This document shows, in pieces, positions 44,559 to 56,225 of a stretch of DNA of 64,000 nucleotides. Source of the stretch: Symsagittifera roscoffensis (Eukaryota; Xenacoelomorpha; Acoela; Convolutidae); contig NC_087067.1 in assembly GCF_963678635.1 (NCBI RefSeq), forward strand, positions 432,001 through 496,000, in the 5' to 3' direction. A model generated the notes under the pieces. The model saw only the letters and a list, made by a program, of their open reading frames with translations. It was not told the DNA's origin and ran no database searches. Within the stretch, counting starts at the first letter, position 1. Each line of letters opens with the position of its first letter. Position numbers and translations under genes: made by a program.

Positions 44559-45222
44559 CTTCTCGATTAGATTTTCCTAAGCACTCAAAATAATGAAATA
44601 GCAAAATAACAACATTAGTTGATTGCTGTTTAAGAGAGCGCATTATGTAATGGCGACAAAAATTACCAGAAAGAAAATGTACCAAAATTTTTTTTATAAA
44701 ACTCCTATATAATACGTTTTACGACTAGATTAAAAATACTGATCACATCAAAGGTGTACCATCAATGAAAACAATTTCATGCTTCGAAAAGTTGTTCAAA
44801 GCCTACTTAATTTTTTTTCAAATCTATTTCTAGTTTTGTTCGTTAACTTAACACACTGTTGAAAGAACAAAAAGTTGCATATGACTTGCCACAATAGAAT
44901 TTGGAAAGATTTAAATAGCCGCGCTTACTTTCTTAAAGGTCGCAGTAAGCGGTGGGTTAAATCGTTCCAAATGGAAACGAAGCAAGTGTTTTTTTTTGTT
45001 CCGACTTTTGAAGAAAACGTGGAATATATATGCACTGGGGGTTTCTTTTTATTTCAGGCCGATTTTCAAATTAATTTTTTCCCTCGGAGTTCCTTTAATA
45101 AAATCGATTATAATGGAGTTTTATTGGCAAAAATATTGGACAATATAATCGATTATAGATGCCAGTTTAAAAATTTAAAGTTTTAATGGATTATAATTTT
45201 TTTTTATCGTTTCATAAAAAAT
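44559..45222. other. receptor upstream region / E3 left flank
   Basis: No trans-splice or promoter element was identified upstream of the receptor start. A plus-strand open frame (44875-45186, 103 codons) has no recognisable motif. The sequence changes abruptly to family A LTR at 45223. Confidence 0.4.
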
Positions 45223-45405
45223 CTATTGAGCCTAGCAGAGACTAGTTAAACACCCTGAGACTAGTAGATATAAGAGTAAGATTAGGATCGGTATTAGACT
45301 AAGAAGTTGCACGAATCTATCCGGCCGAAAATAAGATAGCGTGACGAGCAGAGTGTGTACCCTATCCGAAATTACTCTATGAACTAAGCAATCGGACTTA
45401 ACTCA
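45223..45405 (+). repeat. E3 5' LTR, missing its first ~200 bp
   Basis: Matches the last 183-190 bp of the 3' LTR, from ATCTATTGAGCC to CTCA, including the TATA-like ATATAAGAG. The U3 part with the palindrome is absent and the sequence upstream is unrelated. Confidence 0.85.
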
Positions 45406-45407
45406 TC

Positions 45408-45417
45408 TGGTGCGACC
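45408..45417 (+). promoter_or_regulatory. E3 primer binding site
   Basis: TGGTGCGACC two bases after the LTR end, identical to E1. Confidence 0.65.
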
Positions 45418-45466
45418 ATAAGTCTCAAATTAGACCTTAAATGAAAATTAGTTTAGAACTAACTAG

Positions 45467-45727
45467 ATGAGATTTAGACAAAACATTTTCAATATGTTAC
45501 ACGATAATAATTTAATTGAAATGTCTCTACGACTCAATAGATCAGAGCAGCTATTCCGTACAATACTAGAATTACCCGGTATTGGAAAAAGACCTCGGAC
45601 AAGAGACGATCTACGACTACATAGGAACTTACCATTTAGTTTCATGGTCGTACGGCAAAAGCCAGTACAAACTTTTATATTTAGATTCTTACAAGCAATG
45701 AATTTAGATTTTCATTTGCAAACATAA
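45467..45727 (+). CDS. E3 small ORF 1 in the leader
   Basis: 86 codons, 50 bases after the primer binding site. Contains IEMSLRLNRSEQLFRTILEL, then a basic RPRTRDDLRLHR stretch, then FSFMVVRQKPVQTFIFRFLQ. Basic, no Cys, no signal peptide, no recognised domain. E2 (21628-21825) and E1 (broken) have counterparts at the same place. In an RNA-packaging element a basic peptide encoded in the leader might bind RNA, or translation of the ORF might regulate gag; both are guesses. Confidence 0.5.
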   Translation: MRFRQNIFNMLHDNNLIEMSLRLNRSEQLFRTILELPGIGKRPRTRDDLRLHRNLPFSFMVVRQKPVQTFIFRFLQAMNLDFHLQT

Positions 45728-47147
45728 ATCCTTGAAGAAAATCTTCAATGATTATTTCAGGCTCTAAACAAAATTTATTATTGTACAATAACGATTAATA
45801 AAAACATCTCAAATCGTTCTCCTCAATTCTGCAGTAAATTCAAAAAGAGATATCTGAAAAATATATTTATTAAATACAAAAATAAAAATTAGTACCAATG
45901 ATCATAAGTTTTTAGTAAACATAAATCATCGTACCATCTCTAGCTTCATCGACTAAACATAACAGCAATCATAAACCCACTAATATTATAAGCAACTAAA
46001 CCTTTTTTTATCAAAATAAACTTTAAATTATTTAAAAAGGCTTATCCTAAATTTTATCCTCACTTAACTTAACTTTTTTTAAACTTAAGATTAGATCATC
46101 ACGGCTTTCCTTGGATGTCAGTTACATTTCTAAATTCATAAATTTTGTATTAAAATTTCTTATACTGATCATCAAGGCTTATCCTTGGATCAAATAGAAC
46201 AATTTTGTTCTCCCCCGCCCACTTAACAAGTGTCTAACGACCTCAAACGTCGTTTCATTATCCAACCCTATCAAAAGACGTAGGACTAATAGAAATTTTT
46301 CAATCACTCTAACCATTGTAATTAGGCTAAACAGTGAAGAACTTTGGTTATTCATCCTTCACTTGACCTCTCCTCTTATATGACCCAGGATAAATCTTAA
46401 ACTTAGTAAGTTTAAAACAGAATCTAACGAACTACTTGCGTTCTAATTATATCTGAACCTTGTGGATTGATTTACTATTCTTCAACCCTTGAACACAATC
46501 ATTAACCCTAAGTAAGATTAAGTAAGTTAACATCTTAACTCAGAATAGCCACGAGAAAGTAACAACCATTCTTAGGAATCGATATATACTTTTCTCTCCA
46601 ACCCTATATACATGACCCAAGTTAGGCTAACCAAAAAGTTGTAAGGACTAACAGTCTAGGATATTGAAATCACTAGGATAAAATCCTTGCATCTTTTCAT
46701 CCTAAACCTTATGTCACAAAAAATTTAGGTAATAAACAAACAATCGTAATACACAACCGTGAAATAGACAATCAAAAACAATCTCGTAACTACTCCACAT
46801 ACACAAACAATTGGATACATTCGAACAAACCGACAAACAATAAATAGAAAAATTATAAGTAAACAAGACAGATTACACGAAAAAGATTTTCAAAGAAAAG
46901 AAACGCAGTCTCCGAATCAGAAGTCAGTAATTTAGACGCACTCTATAAACTGAAAGAAACGGTAAATAAAAATTACCCAATCCATGACCAATTATTTTTT
47001 CTGACTCAGAAGCCACATCATACTCATTAAAACAAGGAAAAAGACGAATAAAAAAGATTTGCAAAAATAAACCAGTACATTTATACAATTGTAATCAACC
47101 AATCAGACATATTGAACATTACGTACTAACAGTTATAAAACGAAAAA
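45728..47147 (+). other. E3 leader, non-coding
   Basis: 1.4 kb without a conserved frame. Two near-repeats, GATCATCACGGCTTTCCTTG at about 46095 and GATCATCAAGGCTTATCCTT at about 46165, share a core also visible in the E1 leader near 4710. Expected to hold the RNA dimerisation and packaging signals of the element. Confidence 0.45.
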
Positions 47148-47435
47148 ATGAGATATACTCAAAGCTATGAAAGTCCAGACGAACACTCCGTTTTTCCATT
47201 TAACATTACTTCACTCACTGATGATAGAGGACAAACACAATTTTTTAATACTCTAATCGCAAATTTATTCGAACGGGGAACCAGCCCATGTAAAGCAGAA
47301 TTCCCCGAAATAAAAATCAAAAGACAAATTGTTGATCATTATTTAAAAAGAATATGTAACCTAATACAAAAATATGGAATTTACACCATAGAACTCAGTA
47401 CACCGAGTAAATTTCAAGGTAAATATGTCATCTAA
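47148..47435 (+). CDS. E3 small ORF 2, immediately upstream of gag
   Basis: 95 codons. Contains FFNTLIANLFERGTSPC, a basic helical stretch and KYGIYTIEL, matching E2 20541-20807 in order. The E2 copy has a hydrophobic start and E3 has a polar one, so the N-terminus of one copy has diverged. Both end in TAA just upstream of the gag frame. Unknown function. Confidence 0.55.
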   Translation: MRYTQSYESPDEHSVFPFNITSLTDDRGQTQFFNTLIANLFERGTSPCKAEFPEIKIKRQIVDHYLKRICNLIQKYGIYTIELSTPSKFQGKYVI

Positions 47436-47439
47436 ACAG

Positions 47440-50430
47440 ATGAGATTGACATCAAATTTTCAAAAGGATTCACAGAGTACATTAAAAACATACAGCACCA
47501 AAATTCACAAAGAGCGAATTCAATATTCACCAAGAGCGAATTCAGTATTTCCACTTTTGTAATAAAATATACCTATTTATCTATACTAGAAAGAACAGAA
47601 ACACGAAGTACATCACCACTTGAATCATCAAAACACACAAAAGTTAGAAATGAAATTGCCGCATTTTCAGCATTTTTAAACACAATCCGTGAAAATCTTA
47701 TCAATAACGACGTCTCACAAAATGCTAAACATGATTTACAAAAAATTTTAGCATGGTTTTTATTTGATTATTTCACACATAATATTGATTTAGTTGCACA
47801 AGCAAGAAAAAGCTTTAGACCTCAAAGTACCAATGATGACACGGTCATTGCAGAGCAATCAGATTATGTTTGGGACCCTGAATGGTCTCACCCACTATTT
47901 TTAAACTTTCCAGTAGACATCTCAAGTCAAGCAATTAGTACAAAATCAATCCACAAAGATTACGTAAAGGTATTTTCACTTACAATAGATGCAACACCTT
48001 TAAACTATAATTCATTCCTACCTGGTACACAAAATAATAGTTTAAATTCAACTGTTATACAACAGGAAAATCTAAATCGATCTCCAAATTTTAGACAACA
48101 AGATATTCAAATAGCATGACAAGTGGTAAATGAAGAAATAGTTGAAACAATAGCGACAAATACGCAACAAAGCATTTCACCAATACATCCAAATCTCACA
48201 ACATCAAGACCCAAAAATCCAACATTACCACAAGTAACATTACAAACCACGGTTAAACCCTCGGTTGCTCCAAGGTATTCACATATGGACTATCAAACAT
48301 ATAGACCAATGACAAAACCATCAGAAACAAGAAAAAAAATTACAAGAAGTAATTTTGCGGAACACAATTATAATTATGTCAATCAATCACAAACAACAAA
48401 CCCCACCGCAGAAATACACAAAATCATTTGTTTTCACAAAAATGGTATCTTGAAAATACATCACAAAACCCAGTAAACTTTCAAGATCACCCATATCCCC
48501 CACAAGATCGTAGTGAAAATTACCCATTTTTCCAACAAATTAGATAAACAACAAACACCCTACTATACAAACAATTTATCATCCGATGATGATGATGATT
48601 ATTTCCAACATGATATTTTTGCACCATATACCCAAGAATAGCGTACACAAAAACCCCGACAAACTCAAACATATCAAAATGTAAAAATTTACCCACAAAA
48701 CCCAGCTGATAAACAAAGCTACCAATCGTTACAGATGCAAAATTCAATCACCATACAGTCTTATCAACCAGCACAACCACAAAACTCAGCTGATATGCAT
48801 TCTTACCAACCAACACAAATGTTAAATGAAATACCACTACCATATTACCTACAACAACATGAAATCGCAAAAAATCAACTTACAAACTTTTTTACAGATA
48901 CCAAATGCCGCTGAATCATTACAAATGACGATGAATCCATACCTAATAGGTGGATCTTCGATCACATCAAAAAAAAGCATTGATGGTATTTACAGGCACA
49001 GATCCTGAATATTCTGTAGAAGTTTATTTAAATGCAGTTACAGCAAATTTAATTTTGAATATAGGACCTGAACCAATTAACACACCACTTCACCAAAATT
49101 GGATACATCGACGCACAGCGTTAATACAAACAACATATGATACCGCAGCTCAAAAATGGTTTTTAGTTCTACCAATAGACATAAAATCAGATCGGAAAAG
49201 ATTCACACAAGAATTTTCAAAAATGTTTGATTCTGAAAGAAACAAACAACATCAAGGAGTTTTATGTAATGAAATTCGCAGATTACCAAATGAAACAATT
49301 AAACAATTGGCAGTAAGAATCGAAACACTAGTTCGAAAAGCATATTCACTCAATACACATGATTATAAAAACAGGAAAATGACGGAAATTTTAATGATGA
49401 CTCTGACACCCCAGCTTAGAAAAACAGCTATTAAAAAGAGAGCATCACATCCTTCCTCAATTCGAGAACCTGATTTAGACTTTAGAAAACTAGTCGATAA
49501 ACTAGAACAGGCAGAAATTAAAATGAAACTTGAAGAAACAGAAAATCTCAAGCTACAATATGTTAACAGAATCGAAACAAATACTACCCATATAAACAAT
49601 ATTCCAGACTCAGATGTAGACCTATCTGAAAAAATCACTGAAATTTTGAATATATATGAGAGAAACCCAAAGTTCAAAGGTAAACCATCTTTTAAGAAAT
49701 GGTGTAATTATTGCCGACGATGCGGACACAGTATTGCCGAATGTAGACAAAAACGGCAAGACAATCAAAATAAACCACAAAAATACAAAGAACCAAATAA
49801 ATCATTCTATCAGTACATGAAAAAAGATCAAAATCTACCAAACAAAAATACACACAGTAATAACAGCTCTGGAAAGCCACTTCCAGGCAACTCGAACTAC
49901 TCAAGAAATCAGTCACCATATAACTCAAGTTATAGAGGTAGATCTCCTGAACAAAGAAATTCACGAAATTTCTCACAAACTAGATATAGTCGATCAAATA
50001 GTCAAAATAATCCAAGTCGAAATAACCATTCACGATCGAATTCAAACAGAAGAGAAATTGTTTCTGCATCCAGTTCCCATTCAAACCCCAGGAATAGACA
50101 CTATTCCAACGACAGGTCACGAAATTCATCATACAATAGAAGTAGAAATTATTCCAATAATAGGAATAGAAGTTATTCAAATAACCGAATTCAATATTAT
50201 CAAAACAACAGATCAAGAAATATTTCGTACAATTGATGAAATTATCAAAAATCTAGTGATATTTACCAAAATAGTTCAAGAAACAATTCACAAAATCGAA
50301 ACTCAAGCTATAACAATAGACAAAGAAATTATTCCCAATCTCCTCACAGGAATAATAACCGCTATCCAGATTCACAACATAGATATAGAAGTAACATACC
50401 AAAGCATCAAAGACAATTTAACTAAGTACA
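47440..50430 (+). pseudogene. gag: E3 gag, about 1000 codons, broken
   Basis: Opens near 47440 (FSKGFTEYIKN) but the E2 start Met is not present. A TGA at 48117-48119 interrupts an otherwise continuous frame; shifts follow near 48450 and 48640. The middle has a run of five Asp near 48585 and two Gln/Pro/Tyr-rich repeats (PQNPADKQSYQ, PQNSADMHSYQ). The best open piece, 48950-50236 (428 codons), holds a capsid domain (ALMVFTGTDPEYSVEVYLNA to ETLVRKAYSLN), a zinc knuckle CNYCRRCGHSIAEC at 49703-49744 with correct CX2CX4HX4C spacing, and an Arg/Ser/Asn/Tyr-rich tail. Two adjacent TGA codons end it at 50236, but the same frame goes on with tail-like sequence to about 50430, so the ancestral gag was longer. 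Confidence 0.75.
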
Positions 50431-51287
50431 AACAACTGAAGAATCAACTTCAGACCCAACTAGTATCGTTGATACAGGAAACACCGAACTACAAAAAAAA
50501 TCACATCAGTTGCGAATCAACAGACAGCGAAAGTGATACAAATAACATCATCTCAGTAAATATGATAACAGTCGAAAATGACTATGAGCCCATCATATAT
50601 GAACAGCCCTTCAGTTCACACATTTATGAAAATCACTTGGAATTTCTTCATGATTGTTATACTCGACCTCTTAATAATATACCAAACACACAAGAAGTAA
50701 AAGAAATCAACACGGTAACCAAACCCGATGAAAAAGACAAAGTACAATGCTCAAGTACAAATCATATTTATCAAAACATACAGAAAAAACAACCAAGAGA
50801 AAAAATTTGGACAATCCCATTTCTCTTAGAAAGCCCAAAAAATAAAGAACTTCAACCACCAGACCTTGAAATAGATTTTTTAATCGACTCAGGAGCAGAA
50901 TCAAATACTATTAATATTCCCACCTGGAATGAGATAAAAACATTACATCCAAACCTAATTCTTATGAAAACAGCCAGTAAATTAGCAACAGCACAAGGAT
51001 CAACGCTAATCAATCATGGGAAAATCCAACTTTTCCTTGTCCCCACTAGAACAATGGAACAACACAAAATTTTGACCAAACCGTTTAAACAAACATTCCA
51101 CTTAGCAGATATAAAACACAATATCATTGGCATACCGTTTTTAACTAAAAATATACCAACAAAAAACATCTTAAATACTAAAATCCATATAAAAGATAAA
51201 TATTCAAGAATGAAAAACACAGCTTTAACGTTCTTTCAGAGATTAAACAAACAACCACCATTTTTCTCAAATTTTTACCCTATCTAA
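50058..51287 (+). CDS. pol: E3 protease region
   Basis: Open for 409 codons. The first ~125 overlap the gag tail in another frame and are probably not translated. The real domain starts with an acidic ISCESTDSESD linker near 50500 and contains the active site IDFLIDSGAESNTINI, DSG codons at 50886-50894, and IIGIPFLT, which corresponds to the ILG-type motif near the end of retroviral aspartic proteases. It is in the +1 frame relative to gag, so expression would need frameshifting or internal initiation unless an indel changed the frame. The protease itself looks intact. Confidence 0.75.
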   Translation: MFLHPVPIQTPGIDTIPTTGHEIHHTIEVEIIPIIGIEVIQITEFNIIKTTDQEIFRTIDEIIKNLVIFTKIVQETIHKIETQAITIDKEIIPNLLTGIITAIQIHNIDIEVTYQSIKDNLTKYKQLKNQLQTQLVSLIQETPNYKKNHISCESTDSESDTNNIISVNMITVENDYEPIIYEQPFSSHIYENHLEFLHDCYTRPLNNIPNTQEVKEINTVTKPDEKDKVQCSSTNHIYQNIQKKQPREKIWTIPFLLESPKNKELQPPDLEIDFLIDSGAESNTINIPTWNEIKTLHPNLILMKTASKLATAQGSTLINHGKIQLFLVPTRTMEQHKILTKPFKQTFHLADIKHNIIGIPFLTKNIPTKNILNTKIHIKDKYSRMKNTALTFFQRLNKQPPFFSNFYPI

Positions 51288-51392
51288 AATCAGGAACAAA
51301 AATACCTGAAACCATTTTCAGGAAATGTATATAACTTTTCAATCAAATAAGTCCATCAATATGTTAAAAATCAAAACAAAAAACAACTTTTT

Positions 51393-52840
51393 ATGTCAGA
51401 CCTTGAATTCAAATCTATCCATAAATTTTTTCGGATAACAATATCATCCATTAAATATATGAAAAACTCAAACTCTGACATTATCTCATTACACGTTTAT
51501 AATAACTCCTCATATCAAATTACATTACCTCTGGGACTCTTAGGATTTTGTGAAACAAACGCTACAACTTCACCCACAAACGAAGTAGCATATCAAGTCA
51601 ATAACTTATTACAACTACTAGATATTTGCCAATCAACAATTCTTGATGAAGAATTATCAATAAATAATATAATCAGAAACGAAAAAAGAAAGTCAGACTA
51701 TTTCATAAAAACACCTTATTTCAAACCAACATTCAATATATATATATATCACATTATACAGAAGAACAGCAAAAATTCCTAACGATGTTTAATTTTCAAC
51801 ACTTTCAAATAACACAAAACGAATTTGACAAACTAGCCAAATTATTGCTGAAATATCCAACAGTTTGCGCAACATCCAACTTTGATGTTGGAAGAGTAAA
51901 TTCACCATTAAATTTACCTTTAAAACCTGATGCAGTTTTCAAAAAACAAAGAGCAAGCAAATTACCAATACACTTACATGAAAAAGTAAACCGATTACTT
52001 GATATTTTAGAACAAAACGAAATTATATCTCCCGTAAACAAAGAAGAACATCCAAAAGGTAACACCTTTATCAATCCAGTTATCATCCTAGCTAAAGGAG
52101 AGTCACTCAAAATAGTTCTAGACGCTAGATGACTCAATTCACTAATTGACGAATCAAAATGTAATTGGCCTATTGAACCCATCAAAGTAATTTTAACAAA
52201 AATTAACGGAAAATATTTTACAACCGCAGATATGAATAGTGCATACAATCAAATGCCACTAGATGAACAGTCACTACGACTAACACAATTCGTTATTGGA
52301 ATTCAACAATATGAATTCAATAGACTATTCTATGGAATATCCATAGGAACAGCAGCTTTTTCAGCTTTTTCAGCAGAGTAAAATTTTTAGACCACTCATA
52401 CTTAAGAAAAATGCAATCACATATTTAGACGATGTTTTCATGCAGTCACAAACTGAAGATGAAATGTTCTTAGTCTTAGAACAAAATCATCACATACTCC
52501 AAAACGAAAACATGAAAGCAGCACCGGATAAATCGCAATTTTTTCTAACACGCGTAAAGTTTCTTGGAAACATTATTGAAAGAAACATTGTAACTCCATT
52601 AAAATCACGCATCGACGCAATTCAAAAACTTCAACCACCTACAAATAAAAAAAAATCCAAGAATTCATCGGAATGTTGAATTTCTTAAGCAAATATGTAT
52701 ACAAAATGCAACTATACTTAAGACCTTTCTACAACATCCTACGAGAACAAAACAATTTTAAATGGACAACCGAGCATCAAACACGATTTGAAGAAATTTA
52801 AAAGCTTTTAACAGAACAAATTCAGATCCGAATCAACCAT
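51393..52840 (+). pseudogene. pol: E3 reverse transcriptase
   Basis: A linker piece (51393-51782) with LPLGLLGFCETNA precedes RT. RT begins at 51785 with KPDAVFKKQRASKLPIHL and NPVIILAKGESLKIVLDAR, after which TGA interrupts (TGG in relatives would give Trp). Motif A is TTADMNSAYNQMPL near 52220, and the catalytic box TYLDDVFMQ has YLDD codons at 52422-52433. A shift near 52380 and others near 52670 break the frame. The thumb continues with FLGNIIERNIVTPLKSRI. The catalytic residues are all present; only stops and shifts disable it. Confidence 0.8.
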
Positions 52841-53526
52841 TCTTTGCAATGTGCGATGCTTCAAGTTTTGGCATCGGCGCAGCAATATTACAATCTCATA
52901 ATGGATCAAATAAGATGAATGTCATATCAGCAAAATCCCGCTTATTTACACAAGCCAAACTACGACTCTCTACCCTCATGAGAGAATGTACAGCTATAAT
53001 ATATACACTTACAGAATACGAATTTCTGATACTTGGATCGAGACATCCAACAGTTTTATTTACAGATCGCAAACCAATTATATTTCTTTTTACACAGAAA
53101 TCAAATCCAAACCATAGAGTTTATAGATTTCAATTAATTTTAATGAAATTCCCAAACCTACATATAGTATGGACAGCAGGAAAAAAACTTGCATTACCAG
53201 ATAAATTAAGTAGAAACATGCCACCAAAACTACTTACACGAAAGACTACAGTTGGAATACCACAGTATATCAAATTTTATCTTACAAAAGACGAAACATC
53301 ACCACGACTAGAATGCAAATATGCAGTCAAAACCGCCATTGATCAATCACAAATAAAAAATCTACAACATTTTCCGCCTTATTTAGATTGTCAAAACAAT
53401 CACTACGAAGTTGATTTACTAGGAACAGCCACATTTAAACCAATTCCACATTCACATTGGATGAAGAACAATACTCAACAAAAGAAAAAAAACAACAACC
53501 ACACAAAAAAGATCCTTTCGCTTTAA
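52841..53526 (+). CDS. pol: E3 RNase H and linker to integrase
   Basis: 225 open codons. Gypsy-type RNase H: CDASSFGIGAAIL with the first catalytic Asp, LMRECTAIIYTLTEYEF with the Glu, VLFTDRKPI with the next Asp, and IVWTAGKKLALPDKLSRN at the end. A linker with LECKYAVKT and NNHYEVDLLG leads toward integrase, where the frame shifts. This is the longest uninterrupted enzymatic domain of E3. Confidence 0.8.
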
Positions 53527-55328
53527 TAGAAAAAGAAAATCTAACTGATAAAATAAATTTATCAGGGCCGCCAACAAATGATCCAAAACACACAGTGAAT
53601 CAAATTTTTGATCTTCATGACCCACTCGATACATTTTCACTATCAACATTAGAGGTCGAAAATATTTTTTTACCACACGACAGAAAAAGTTACACTACAA
53701 CTATTACAAAAATAACAGAACCTTGACCCTGTCATTAGACAACTCAAATCATGGCACAAATTTAAAACAAAACCAGCAAAAGTTGATACTACAATCTTAG
53801 GAAATAAAACACTCCTCCGATATTTCAGAAAATTTAACAATACAATTATAAATGAAAACACAGATCTTTTAGAATACCAATTAACTGATTCTAAAGTCCC
53901 CTGTCTCCCTTTAAGTATGATGTTGATAGCATTCAACATATCTCATACACAGAATACCAAAGGACACTCAGGATCAGAAAAGACATATTCAAATTTTACA
54001 CAAAATTTCTTTCCAAATGCCCCAATTTGGATTAAAGTATTATGCAACGATTGTATAATTTGTCAATTAAATAAACCTTATCAAAATCAAAAACAGACAG
54101 CACAAAAACAAGATTTTAAAGGGCAAAGTCTATATTTTAATCATCGATTTTTTTTGACACAAAAGGACCAATTTCCCCATCCTCTGAAGGAAATTCCTAC
54201 ATTATGGTCATTGTTGACGCATTTACACACTATGTAGCACTCAACCAAATTGTACCATATTGTAATGCTTATTACGCATACACGACACTCTACGGACATT
54301 GGATAGCTAAATTCGAATTACCCGAAATATAGGTCACAGATAATGACACAGAATTTATAAACAATGAAATCATCACATTATGTCACTTGTATGACATTGA
54401 ACACAAACCACGTACGTCTCATGCACCTTGGACAAATGGATGAGACAAAGGCATGAACCGTTCACTACAAGAATACCTTAGAAGTATCATTAATGGAAAT
54501 GATACACGATACATTGAATGGTCAGCCGACGTAAAATTATTCCCCTTATCGTACAAGTCACAAATCACAACAACTTTAGGAATGTCACCATTTGAAATGG
54601 TTTTTAATCAAAAGCCAAGAAAACCAATTATGATCACAGCAAATGCTCATAAAAACAGACAAGGTCATTGTCAACCAAAAAAATATTCAATATGTTATAA
54701 TCTACCATTGCACACACATGATGAAGATCACTTTCATCTTAAATAGAGATAAGAAACATAATGAAAACTACCAAAAAGTAACAAAGAAATTGTTACAAAG
54801 GCAAAATATAAACAACCATATTAATTCACGTTTTATGCCAGCTACAGACTAAAAAATAGGAACATTTTTTAATACCAAATTTTAACATACAAAAAGGAAT
54901 TTCTGAAAAATTACAACCACTTCGAAAAGGACCAAACCAAATAATTGAAAAATCTACTGAAGTAACATACAAACTCACTGATACTACTAAAAAAAATTGT
55001 TCAACATCGTAAGAATTTATTACCTTTTTACCCAAAAAAATACGCACTACGAGAATTAACTCATTTATATTCTTTCACAGGTTAAAAAATTGATCAAAAC
55101 AATACACAAATAGAACAAAATCAAACAGCTAATGATAAAAGCAACAAAAAGCAAATCATTGCACACAATGAAACTCCTCAAACAGCTAACATCCTAGAAC
55201 AAAAAACAACTCAAAAAGAGAAAAAAAATAGAAAAATGACAGAAACAATCTTGCCACAAGATCAAAAAGAAAAATCAGAACGTAGAGAATCATCACGACT
55301 TAGAAGTCAACCACGTAAAAATTATTAA
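53527..55328 (+). pseudogene. pol: E3 integrase and pol C-terminal tail
   Basis: Zinc-binding part at 53917-54237 with HTQNTKGHSGSEKT and LCNDCIICQLNK (His-His-Cys-Cys). The core follows after a shift: the first Asp in a DTKGPIS-type segment near 54158, the second in VTDNDTEFINN near 54340 after a TAG. In the third motif the residue expected as Glu reads Lys: WTNG-stop-DKGMNRSLQ near 54430. An open piece at 54453-54746 continues with TTLGMSPFEMVFN. The tail ends with RRESSRLRSQPRKNY before TAA at 55328, matching E2. The polyprotein normally ends here. Confidence 0.75.
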
Positions 55329-55985
55329 ACATTCATCACGCAATCTACAAAAAAATTTTAAAAAGTTGAATTCCACCAACAACTTTAATCTCAAATTCAG
55401 AAATTATATCCTTTTTAATCATTTTGAACTTTCATATTTTCGTAATAACATGCTGAAACACACTTGATAAATTCTAGTTCAAAATCCGCCAATAGGATTC
55501 ACTCAAATTCGTCACCTTCAATATCTCTAACACAAACTCATTAGCTGACAGATATCAATTTCCAGGCATATCTTTAACTATAACTTTATAACCTCCAGGT
55601 CAAAAATAAGCACCTTGCTATAACTTGACAACTAAAATAAACACCACTTCAATATTACAGCCCTCCCCTATCAAATAATGCAAAGATCAACAATATTTTC
55701 CCAACTTAGACCTCAAAAACCCTCCAACCAAAAATGGCAAATTAGCCTAAAGTAAAAAAAAGACCATGATCATTTGGCCTAAAGAACAAATATCTCAAAA
55801 AAACTCAAAACTATTCGACCAATAAAAACACGATTAAGAAGACTTCCCAAACACCATAAAATAAGCCCCCAACAACTTTTGACAAAACTCAACCCACTTG
55901 TCAAACAATTAATAAATAATCCGACCACACTTGAAAATCGCCTCAAAAATTTAAAAAATTTTCGTCGGAACGAATCATTTCTTGA
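55329..55985 (+). other. E3 interval between pol and envelope-like gene
   Basis: No conserved frame; very low G on the plus strand. Equivalent to E2 14200-14900. A splice acceptor for an env mRNA may lie here or shortly downstream. Confidence 0.4.
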
Positions 55986-56225
55986 ATGCTTCTTACTTTA
56001 ACAGTCCATACTCTCAAACAAATCATCATAAATCTTTCCATAAAATTTTCTATTCTATTTGAACTTTTGCTAATATTTTTTATTGAAACTTTCGAAGCCC
56101 TAATAATCCTTTTGATAATTTTTTGCAATTTTTTTCTAATTTTCTGTTCCCTATTTGAAATATATCTCCAATTTTTCCAAATCCTTGACCGCATTCGCAG
56201 GTACGATAACTCAAACTCTATTTAA
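55986..56225 (+). CDS. E3 post-pol hydrophobic ORF
   Basis: 79 codons with two strongly hydrophobic segments (around SILFELLLIFFIE and ALIILLIIFCNFFLIF), ending QFFQILDRIRR. E2 has a counterpart at 13993-14199 ending KVLD. It overlaps the region where the envelope-like frame begins. It may be a small membrane protein, or the leader of the envelope-like product after splicing; neither can be decided. Confidence 0.4.
   Translation: MLLTLTVHTLKQIIINLSIKFSILFELLLIFFIETFEALIILLIIFCNFFLIFCSLFEIYLQFFQILDRIRRYDNSNSI

Noticed and set aside
44875-45186. 103-codon plus-strand frame left of E3
   Set aside because: No family resemblance, no counterpart in other copies or elsewhere in the window. Kept only as a remark in the flank entry.
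49363-49976. Minus-strand open frames of up to 104 codons opposite gag of E3
   Set aside because: They lie opposite the capsid domain and zinc knuckle and reflect the A-rich composition of the coding strand.
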